From Ezakiella sp. (GTDB taxonomy: Bacteria; Bacillota; Clostridia; Tissierellales; Peptoniphilaceae), in the NCBI GenBank assembly GCA_022766605.1, contig JALEOH010000030.1, positions 1-64,000 of the forward strand: a stretch of 64,000 bases of DNA, written 5' to 3'. The translations under genes were made by a program, and so were the position numbers. Below are positions 1-7,159 of this stretch, in pieces. The notes under the pieces are model-generated. The model did not search any database and was not told the DNA's origin. It saw nothing but the letters and a program-made list of their open reading frames with translations. Each line of letters starts with the position of its first letter. Position 1 is the stretch's first letter.

Positions 1-90
1 GTTACATTCTGATAAAATACTAGTAACATATAAAATATATGTGAAATGAGGGATTAAAAATCTCTCGACAAAACATAAGGAGGTTTTTAA

Positions 91-2094
91 ATGAACAAGA
101 AATTATTGGCTATTTTAATAGCTATGGTAATGGCTCTATCATTCTTGGTGGCATGTAATAAAAAGCCAGCTGAAGATACAAAAGAACCAGAAACCACAAC
201 TACAACAGAAGACAATAAGTCTAATGAAGAAGAAAAGCCTGAGGACAAGGCTGAAGAAACCGCTCCAGCAAAAGATGGCGAAGTAGTTCGTAGAATTACA
301 GGAAGCAAGGTTGCTACACTTAATCAACACGTCTACCAAACAAATGCTGAATCGGATATCTTCTTCCTAACACTAGGTGGACTAACGGGAATTTTCTACG
401 ATGAAGAAAGAGATAATTTTAAAATCGTACCAGTTATGGCTGCTGAAATGCCAACCCGTAGTGAAGATGGTCTTCACTGGACATTTAAGCTAAGAGACGA
501 TCTAGCTTGGCCAGATGGAACTAAGATCGATTCAAGCACATATGAATATTCATGGAAGATGCTACTCGATCCAAAGCTAAAGAACCACAGAGGAGCAGAC
601 TCTTTCTTTGGTGAAATGGAAGTTGTAAATGCTAGAAAATACTGGTTAGGATATAGCGAAGACAATATCAAATTTAAGCATCAACAAGAAGAAGTAAAGG
701 CTCTTGAAGAGTTAAAAGCTGAAATCGACGCTATGGCTGATGGCGAAGAAAAGGATAAAAAGCAAGCTGAATACGATGAAAGAGATTCTAAGCTTCAAGC
801 TAATTGGGTTGAAATCAGCGAAGAAGATCTAGCTGAAGGCGGATGCGAATGGGAAGATGTTGGATTGAAGTTCCCAGACCCACTTACAATTGAAATTGAC
901 CTAGCCTATGCAATGCCTGAAGTTGACTTTTGGTTAGGATTCACAGAAGGACCTAAGTCACCAGTTAGAGAAGAAACTTATGAAAAAGGCATGAATGCTG
1001 ATAGAACTGAGACAACTTATGGTACTTCACTCGATACTCTTGACTTCTCAGGTCCATATGTAATGACCGAATGGACAAGAGATCAATATCACGAATATCA
1101 TAGAAATCCAAGCTATCCACTTCCAGAATACTGGACACCAGATGTTATTACTCAAAGAGTTGTAGAAGACGCAAATACTTCTCTTCAACTTTTTGAAAGT
1201 GGTGAAACCGACTCAGTTGGTCTTTCTGGTGCAAACTATACTAAATATGAAGAAGACCCACGTATCGTATTTAACGAAAGAGAAGCCGTATGGTGCATGA
1301 ATGTCAATATGACAAGCAAGGATCCTAATAAGTCATTCTTAACAGATCAAAACTTCAGAAATGCTCTATACTATGGAATCAATCGTGAATCAATTGTAAA
1401 TGATATTTATAAAATTGGTATCCCAATGGCAACTATCGTTGCAACAGTTAGAACAACCGACCCAATTAAGGGAGAAACCTATCGCGAAACCGATGTAGCT
1501 AAGGCTCTAGAACCAGCTAACTATGGGTATGATCCAGAGCTTGCAAAGGAATATTTCGATAAGGCTTATGAAAAATTCGGTAAGCAAATGGTCATGGAAA
1601 TGATGTATTTCGATAACTCTGCTAACATGAAGCTCATGGCAGAATTCCTAGAACAAGAATTTGAAAATCTATTTGGACCAGATAGAATTGACATTCAACT
1701 ACGTGCTGTTCCATGGAACAACTCATATGATAAGATGCAAGCAGGAGACTATGATCTAGGATTTGGTTCATGGGTAGGCGGAATGTTCAATCCTTGGAGC
1801 TCAATGGAAGTTTATACTCAAAGCTTCGGAATTAAGACAGACCAATTCTATTCAGATGAATTCGATGAACTTTATAGAAGAACTGTAAAGGGCGACTTGA
1901 TCTTTAAGCCAGAAGAAAGACTACAAGCTCTTGGCGAAATGGAAAAAATGCTACTTGATGTTAAACCCGTTATTCCGATTTATCAAACAAGATCGGCTGC
2001 CATGTTTGCTGACAGAGTTCACCCGTTAACAGACCGTTGGATTCCAGGTGTTGGATTTGCTCTAAACCAAGCACAATACGATCCACTACCATAA
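91..2094 (+). CDS. oppA: Oligopeptide ABC transporter substrate-binding lipoprotein
   Basis: Extracellular peptide-binding receptor of the Opp importer encoded by the next three genes. Residues 1-22 form a lipoprotein signal (MNKK, hydrophobic core, lipobox LVAC with Cys22), so the mature protein is anchored to the outer face of the membrane. A Glu/Thr/Lys-rich disordered linker covers about residues 24-66, then a family 5 solute-binding fold follows. Odd point: residues about 195-253 are a Glu/Lys-rich, probably coiled-coil insertion, which makes the protein (667 aa) longer than most OppA proteins (about 540-600). The start has a strong AAGGAGG site. It is separated from oppB by a hairpin, which fits the usual higher expression of the receptor than of the permease. 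Family call firm; peptide specificity unknown. Confidence 0.93.
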   Translation: MNKKLLAILIAMVMALSFLVACNKKPAEDTKEPETTTTTEDNKSNEEEKPEDKAEETAPAKDGEVVRRITGSKVATLNQHVYQTNAESDIFFLTLGGLTGIFYDEERDNFKIVPVMAAEMPTRSEDGLHWTFKLRDDLAWPDGTKIDSSTYEYSWKMLLDPKLKNHRGADSFFGEMEVVNARKYWLGYSEDNIKFKHQQEEVKALEELKAEIDAMADGEEKDKKQAEYDERDSKLQANWVEISEEDLAEGGCEWEDVGLKFPDPLTIEIDLAYAMPEVDFWLGFTEGPKSPVREETYEKGMNADRTETTYGTSLDTLDFSGPYVMTEWTRDQYHEYHRNPSYPLPEYWTPDVITQRVVEDANTSLQLFESGETDSVGLSGANYTKYEEDPRIVFNEREAVWCMNVNMTSKDPNKSFLTDQNFRNALYYGINRESIVNDIYKIGIPMATIVATVRTTDPIKGETYRETDVAKALEPANYGYDPELAKEYFDKAYEKFGKQMVMEMMYFDNSANMKLMAEFLEQEFENLFGPDRIDIQLRAVPWNNSYDKMQAGDYDLGFGSWVGGMFNPWSSMEVYTQSFGIKTDQFYSDEFDELYRRTVKGDLIFKPEERLQALGEMEKMLLDVKPVIPIYQTRSAAMFADRVHPLTDRWIPGVGFALNQAQYDPLP

Positions 2095-2102
2095 TAAAAA
2101 TC

Positions 2103-2138
2103 TTCGATGAAGAAGGGGCGCTGCCCCTTCTCTTCGAA
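2103..2138 (+). promoter_or_regulatory. Intra-operon hairpin between oppA and oppB
   Basis: GAAGGGGC (2112-2119) and GCCCCTTC (2123-2130) pair around a 3-nt loop, and outer TTCGA/TCGAA arms (2103-2107, 2134-2138) can extend the stem. No long T run follows, so I read it as an mRNA-stabilising or partial-termination hairpin that keeps the binding protein in excess of the permease, rather than as a full terminator. Confidence 0.65.
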
Positions 2139-2164
2139 TATTTAGAAAGGAGATTAGAGAAAGG

Positions 2165-3112
2165 ATGTTAAGATATACAGCACGAAGATTAGTATTATTA
2201 GCGATTACGCTATTTTTTATTATATCTCTAAGTTTTATAGTTATGCACTCGATGCCAGGCAGTTTTATTACAGATAACAAGTTGCCAGCAGAGGTAAAAA
2301 GAGCGATGGAGGATAAATATCACCTCCATGAACCAATGTACATGCAATATTATTATTTTATGAAAGACTTTATTCGTGGTGATTTTGGTATTAGTATTGT
2401 TATTCAACCTAAGACACCGGTAAATACAGTACTTGCAACTAGAATTCCAGTATCGATGCAGTTAAATATTTTTTCATTGATATTTTCACTGCCAATTGCG
2501 ATGATATTTGGTATATGGGCGGCGATTAGAAAGAATAAGATCGACGACCAGATCATCTCGATATTAATCATATTATTTATTTCGGTTCCAAGCTTTATTT
2601 TTGCATCACTTTTACAATATTATTTTGCATTTAAGCTAGGTTGGTTCCCAATTATTACCACAGCTGAAAAGAATTTATCGTGGACTAAATTCCATTCTAT
2701 GATATTGCCGATACTTGCACTATCATTTGGATCAATTGCAGGGGTTGCCCGTTATACAAGAGCTGAACTTACTGAGGCATTGAACTCAGAATATATGCTA
2801 CTTGCAAAATCAAAGGGGTTAAGCCAGGTTCAAGCAACTACAAGGCATGCTCTTCGCAATTCATTTATTCCACTTGCAAATATTATAATTCCAATGTTTA
2901 CACAAATTTTAGGTGGTTCGCTTGTTATTGAAAAGATTTTTGCAATTCCAGGCATGGGCAATATCATGGTAGATGCTATAAATGCCCACGATTTTCCACT
3001 TGCGATAGGCGTACTATTTTGGTTCTCACTACTTAACTTGGTAACAATACTAATTATCGACTTGAGTTATGGAATAATAGACCCAAGAATAAGATTAGGA
3101 GGTAGAGATTAA
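2165..3112 (+). CDS. oppB: Oligopeptide ABC transporter permease, OppB type
   Basis: One of the two membrane-spanning subunits of the Opp importer. It has the usual OppB layout: an N-terminal MLRYTARRL followed by a first membrane helix (about residues 10-29), an extracytoplasmic segment, then five more helices. The EAA coupling loop that contacts the ATPase lies near residues 195-225 (sequence around EYMLLAKSKGLS and HALRNSF). Length 315 aa is normal. An AAAGGAG lies 12 nt upstream and a weaker GAAAGG directly abuts the ATG. It ends one base into oppC (shared A at 3112), so the permeases are translationally coupled. Confidence 0.93.
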   Translation: MLRYTARRLVLLAITLFFIISLSFIVMHSMPGSFITDNKLPAEVKRAMEDKYHLHEPMYMQYYYFMKDFIRGDFGISIVIQPKTPVNTVLATRIPVSMQLNIFSLIFSLPIAMIFGIWAAIRKNKIDDQIISILIILFISVPSFIFASLLQYYFAFKLGWFPIITTAEKNLSWTKFHSMILPILALSFGSIAGVARYTRAELTEALNSEYMLLAKSKGLSQVQATTRHALRNSFIPLANIIIPMFTQILGGSLVIEKIFAIPGMGNIMVDAINAHDFPLAIGVLFWFSLLNLVTILIIDLSYGIIDPRIRLGGRD

Positions 3113-4281
3113 TGGCTGACAATAAGAATATTCCAAATTTGGATCCAAATCTCGACATCCCAAAGGATAAATTTAAATATGTCCAAATGGACGAAAGACT
3201 TCATGACGAGGCTATAAAAGGTGAGGCTATTGGTTTCTTTAAAGATGCTATGATTCGCTTTAGAAAGAATAAGGCCGCACTTATAAGCTTTTTTATCATT
3301 GCATTTTTAGCATTTATGGCGATATTTGGGCCTATGTTTAATGACTTTGCATTTGACCAACAAAATGTTAAGATGACTTATATGACTCCAAGAATATCGT
3401 GGCTAAGCGGCATTAAATTCTTTGCTGGTACTAAGACCAAAGAGGTAAAGGAGCCCTCAATTCAAGAAAAATATGCCGATTCATTTATCGAAGAAGTCAG
3501 CAGACGTGAAATCAAAGGCCATCAAATGGTCACCATTAGATATGACCTTTATAAGCAAACTGAAAAAGAAAATCCAAAGCTTGATCCAAAGCCAACCGAC
3601 ACTTATTATTGGTTCGGAAGCGATGCTCTTGGTCGTGACCTATTTACAAGACTTTGGAGAGGACTTAGAGTTTCATTCATGATTTCTATTATAGCGATGT
3701 TTGTAAATATCTTAGTGGGTATTATTTATGGTGCAGTCTCTGGATATTATGGCGGTTGGATTGACCTTATGATGCAAAGAATAATCGAGATATTGGGAGG
3801 AGTTCCATATCTTGTTATCGTTATATTATTCGTGCTATATTTTGGTCCTGGTATTGTACCGCTTGCAATAGCAATGTGTATGACAGGATGGATTGGCATG
3901 AGCCGTATGATTCGTGCGCAATTCTTAAAGTATAAAGAGATGGAATATGTTTTAGCTTCACGTACACTTGGAGCAAATGACCGTACTCTAATATTTAGAC
4001 ATATACTTCCAAATGCTATTGGTATTATTATTACCATGGCAGCACTTGAAATTCCATCTGCAATATTTAGTGAATCATTCTTAGCTTATATTGGACTTGG
4101 AATTCAAGCACCAGAAAGTTCAATTGGTGTCTTGCTCTCAGATGGACAAAAAGTTTTGCTTGAAAGTCCACATTTGACAGTTTTCCCAGCACTTGTAATT
4201 TCGGTTATGATGATCGCATTTAACTTGATGGGCAATGGATTAAGAGATGCATTTGACCCAACATTGCGTGGAATTGAATAG
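3112..4281 (+). CDS. oppC: Oligopeptide ABC transporter permease, OppC type
   Basis: Second permease subunit, pairing with OppB to form the channel. A cytoplasmic N-terminal stretch of about 50 residues precedes the first helix (about 56-75). A long extracytoplasmic insertion (about 80-165) follows and ends in the family motif FGSDALGRDLFTRL. Five further helices and an EAA loop (LASRTLGANDRTLIFRH) complete the domain. At 389 aa it is longer than typical OppC (about 300), the extra length lying in the N-terminal and first external loop. GGAGGTAG before the start overlaps the oppB end, so expression should be coupled. Confidence 0.92.
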   Translation: MADNKNIPNLDPNLDIPKDKFKYVQMDERLHDEAIKGEAIGFFKDAMIRFRKNKAALISFFIIAFLAFMAIFGPMFNDFAFDQQNVKMTYMTPRISWLSGIKFFAGTKTKEVKEPSIQEKYADSFIEEVSRREIKGHQMVTIRYDLYKQTEKENPKLDPKPTDTYYWFGSDALGRDLFTRLWRGLRVSFMISIIAMFVNILVGIIYGAVSGYYGGWIDLMMQRIIEILGGVPYLVIVILFVLYFGPGIVPLAIAMCMTGWIGMSRMIRAQFLKYKEMEYVLASRTLGANDRTLIFRHILPNAIGIIITMAALEIPSAIFSESFLAYIGLGIQAPESSIGVLLSDGQKVLLESPHLTVFPALVISVMMIAFNLMGNGLRDAFDPTLRGIE

Positions 4282-4290
4282 GAGGATAAG

Positions 4291-6291
4291 ATGACAGTAG
4301 AAAATAAAAAATTACTAGAAGTAAAGGATCTCTATGTTACTTTTAACACTTATTCGGGCAAAGTCCATGCTGTTCGTGGAGTTAATTTCGATGTTGACGC
4401 TGGTGAAACTCTTGCAATAGTCGGTGAGAGCGGAAGCGGTAAGTCGGTTACAGCTCGTACTGTTATGAGAATACTTGCAAAGAATGCTACAGTTGAAAGA
4501 GGAGAGGTTCTATATAAAGGTGAAGATATATTAAAATTACCAGAACGTGAGATGGCAAAACTTCGCGGCGACCAAATCGCGATGATATTCCAAGATCCAT
4601 TAAGCTCTCTCGATCCCGTTATGAGAGTTGGTAAGCAAATCACTGAGGCTACAAGATTAAAATATGGCACCAAGGGAGGAGAGGCAAAGGAAAAGGCAAT
4701 TGAGCTTATGAAAGCCGTTGGCATTCCAAATGCCGAGGTGAGATACACTCAATATCCATTCCAATTTTCGGGTGGTATGAGGCAAAGAATTGTTATTGCA
4801 ACGGCACTTGCTTGCGACCCTGAGCTATTAATTTGTGACGAACCAACGACGGCACTTGACGTTACTGTTCAAGCTAAGATACTTGAGCTAATAAAGGAAA
4901 TTCAAAAGGAAAGAAATATTGGCGTAATTTTCATTACCCACGACCTTGGTGTTGTTGCAAATCTAGCTGATAGGGTTGCGGTAATGTATGCTGGAAAGGT
5001 AGTTGAAACAGGTACGGTTTATGAGATATTTGAACAGCCAAAGCATCCATATACCATGGCTTTATTGTCGGCTATGCCTGATCTTGAAACGGACTCTAAT
5101 TATGAGCTATATACTATTCCAGGAGCTCCACCAAATATGCTCTATCCGCCAGTTGGAGATGCATTTGCTCCTCGTAACCAATTTGCTATGCAAATAGATT
5201 TGGAAGAACATCCACCATTCTTTGATGTATCGGAAACTCACAAAGCTGCAACATGGTTATTGCACCCAGATGCACCAGATGTAAGCATTGAAGCTTTCCA
5301 AAATAGAGTAAAGGTAGGGGGCGAGCATGTTGTAAAGCATATTGCTACCAAGAATGAACAGCCGATACTTTCAGTTAAAAATCTAAAGCAATATTTCCAC
5401 TCTGGAAGAGGCAAAAATAAATTTACAGTTAAAGCAATTGACGATGTAAGCTTTGATATATATAAGGGAGAAAGCTTTGGTCTAGTAGGTGAGTCTGGCT
5501 GCGGGAAGACCACAACAGGAAGAACCATTATTAGACTTTATAAGCCAACCTCTGGAGAGATTATCTATAAGGGAGAAAATATTTCTGGAAAACTCGATAA
5601 GGAGCAAAAGAGAATGGTCCATCAATCGATGTCTATGATATTCCAAGATCCCATTGCATCTATCAACCCAAGAATGACTGTTAAGGAAATAATTGGAGAG
5701 GGCTTGAGGATTAACAATCTAGCTGCTAATGAACACGAGCTAAATGAGCTAGTCTATCAAATGCTTGAGACAGTCGGACTTACAAGAGAGCATGCCAATA
5801 GATATCCACATGAATTTTCGGGTGGTCAAAGACAAAGAATTGGCGTTGCTCGTGCACTTATAACAAATCCAGATTTTGTTATAGCTGATGAACCAGTATC
5901 TGCACTTGACGTAAGTATTCAAGCTCAAGTTTTGAATCTATTAAATTCACTTAAGAAGAAGCTAGACTTGACTGTTTTGTTCATCGCACACGACTTGTCT
6001 GTTGTAAAATACTTCTCTGACCGTATCGGAGTCATGTATTATGGAAGATTGGTTGAACTTGCTCCTAGTGAAGAACTCTATTTAAATCCAATCCATCCTT
6101 ATACAAGGAGCTTGCTATCGTCAATTCCTATTCCCGATCCAAGAGTCGAGAAAGAAAGAAAGCATATATACTACGATCCATCGATGCACGACTATTCAAC
6201 AAGTGCTCCGACATGGAACGAAATTAAGCCAGGCCACTTTGTATTAGCAAATGAAGCTGAAATGGCTGAATATAGAAAAATTTTAAAATAA
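4291..6291 (+). CDS. Oligopeptide ABC transporter, fused OppD-OppF double ATPase
   Basis: Both energy-coupling ATPases of the Opp importer in one 666-residue polypeptide. Module 1 (about residues 6-265): Walker A GESGSGKS at 45-52, signature FSGGMRQR near 160, Walker B LLICDEPT near 180. It is followed by an oligopeptide/dipeptide C-terminal extension. Module 2 (about 352-655): Walker A GESGCGKT at 400-407, signature FSGGQRQR near 509, Walker B FVIADEP near 530, again with a C-terminal extension. All catalytic motifs are intact in both halves. In most Firmicutes these are two genes (oppD, oppF); here the halves are joined by a linker of about 70 residues. The unit ends at a strong terminator. 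Confidence 0.92.
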   Translation: MTVENKKLLEVKDLYVTFNTYSGKVHAVRGVNFDVDAGETLAIVGESGSGKSVTARTVMRILAKNATVERGEVLYKGEDILKLPEREMAKLRGDQIAMIFQDPLSSLDPVMRVGKQITEATRLKYGTKGGEAKEKAIELMKAVGIPNAEVRYTQYPFQFSGGMRQRIVIATALACDPELLICDEPTTALDVTVQAKILELIKEIQKERNIGVIFITHDLGVVANLADRVAVMYAGKVVETGTVYEIFEQPKHPYTMALLSAMPDLETDSNYELYTIPGAPPNMLYPPVGDAFAPRNQFAMQIDLEEHPPFFDVSETHKAATWLLHPDAPDVSIEAFQNRVKVGGEHVVKHIATKNEQPILSVKNLKQYFHSGRGKNKFTVKAIDDVSFDIYKGESFGLVGESGCGKTTTGRTIIRLYKPTSGEIIYKGENISGKLDKEQKRMVHQSMSMIFQDPIASINPRMTVKEIIGEGLRINNLAANEHELNELVYQMLETVGLTREHANRYPHEFSGGQRQRIGVARALITNPDFVIADEPVSALDVSIQAQVLNLLNSLKKKLDLTVLFIAHDLSVVKYFSDRIGVMYYGRLVELAPSEELYLNPIHPYTRSLLSSIPIPDPRVEKERKHIYYDPSMHDYSTSAPTWNEIKPGHFVLANEAEMAEYRKILK

Positions 6292-6292
6292 T

Positions 6293-6322
6293 CTAAGGGG
6301 AGTATTAGCTCCCCTTAGTATT
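6293..6322 (+). terminator. Terminator of the opp operon
   Basis: CTAAGGGGAG (6293-6302) and CTCCCCTTAG (6309-6318) form a perfect 10-bp stem with a 6-nt loop directly after the opp ATPase stop. The following tract (TATTTACATT) is only moderately T-rich. Confidence 0.8.
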
Positions 6323-6351
6323 TACATTAACTATTACTATTTATTTATAAT
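6321..6351 (+). promoter_or_regulatory. Candidate promoter of the TraX/McrBC-like island
   Basis: TATAAT at 6346-6351 with TTTACA at 6321-6326 (19-nt spacing, longer than ideal) lies between the opp terminator and the TraX-like gene. The region is very AT-rich, so chance matches are possible. Confidence 0.35.
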
Positions 6352-6373
6352 ATTTGCATATTTAAGAGGAATT

Positions 6374-7150
6374 ATGAATTATAATATTTCAAAACCAAAA
6401 GCACCACCGAAAAAATATTTGGATTATAAATTATTATTTATAATCTCGATTGTAATAACTATAATAGCTCTCTTTTCAAAAATATTTGTGCATGATGCAG
6501 TAATCTATAGAGAGCTGAGTATTGTGGACAATGAGAAAATATCATTTTTAATTAATATTTTAGGCAATAAAATTTTTGCTCTTATATTGGAATTCATTGG
6601 CAGACTATCAGTTCCGCTAATTTTATTTTTGCTCTTTTTAGACTATAAAAAAGAAGGACCAAATAGCAACAGGTTTATTTTAATATTAATTTTTTCAATC
6701 GGTCTTCATCTTATCTTTACATGGTTCAATTTTAATATAATTAATTTAAAGACTATTTTTATCTCTCTAAGTGAATATATGATTATACCATTGGCATTGA
6801 TTTATTTTTATATATGGGATTTACTTAAGAGAAATAAAATGGTTACTCCAATAAGATTTTTTTTGACTATAGCCTTCATAGTGGCTTCAATTTTATTAAA
6901 AATAGAAAATAATATATTGTTAGCATTATTTGCGGCATGTTTGATTTATTTTGAGCCTGTAAGATTACATCAGGCAATTTTTGGCGCGCTATCACTTTTT
7001 CCTAGCTTTTCAGGGATATTAATTGGTTTATTTATTTATTTTTATGACGAATATTATAATAAGAGAAGATATTTTGATTTGTTGTGGATAATTTATCCTA
7101 TTATCGCAATTGTATTTAAACTATTAAGGGATTTAATTTTATCTAAATAA
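6374..7150 (+). CDS. TraX-like integral membrane protein
   Basis: A 258-residue, very hydrophobic protein with about seven to eight predicted membrane helices. The resemblance to the TraX family (named after the F-plasmid pilin acetylation protein, with many chromosomal relatives of unknown role) rests on two features. One is a central IGRLSVPLILFLL segment like the family's IGR-x-FP-x-FAFL. The other is a C-terminal FYDEYYNKRR...IIYPI segment like the family's YN-G-R...FYPxH. Both are imperfect, so this is a family suggestion only. It starts with AAGAGGAATT before ATG, and its stop is 9 nt before the McrB-like ATPase, so it is probably co-transcribed with that gene. Its part in the island is unknown. 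Confidence 0.5.
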   Translation: MNYNISKPKAPPKKYLDYKLLFIISIVITIIALFSKIFVHDAVIYRELSIVDNEKISFLINILGNKIFALILEFIGRLSVPLILFLLFLDYKKEGPNSNRFILILIFSIGLHLIFTWFNFNIINLKTIFISLSEYMIIPLALIYFYIWDLLKRNKMVTPIRFFLTIAFIVASILLKIENNILLALFAACLIYFEPVRLHQAIFGALSLFPSFSGILIGLFIYFYDEYYNKRRYFDLLWIIYPIIAIVFKLLRDLILSK

Positions 7151-7159
7151 GGAGGTAGT

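Noticed and set aside
1-90. Promoter directly before oppA
   Set aside because: Several TATAAA/TAAAAT-like strings occur but none with a convincing -35; the promoter may lie outside the window.
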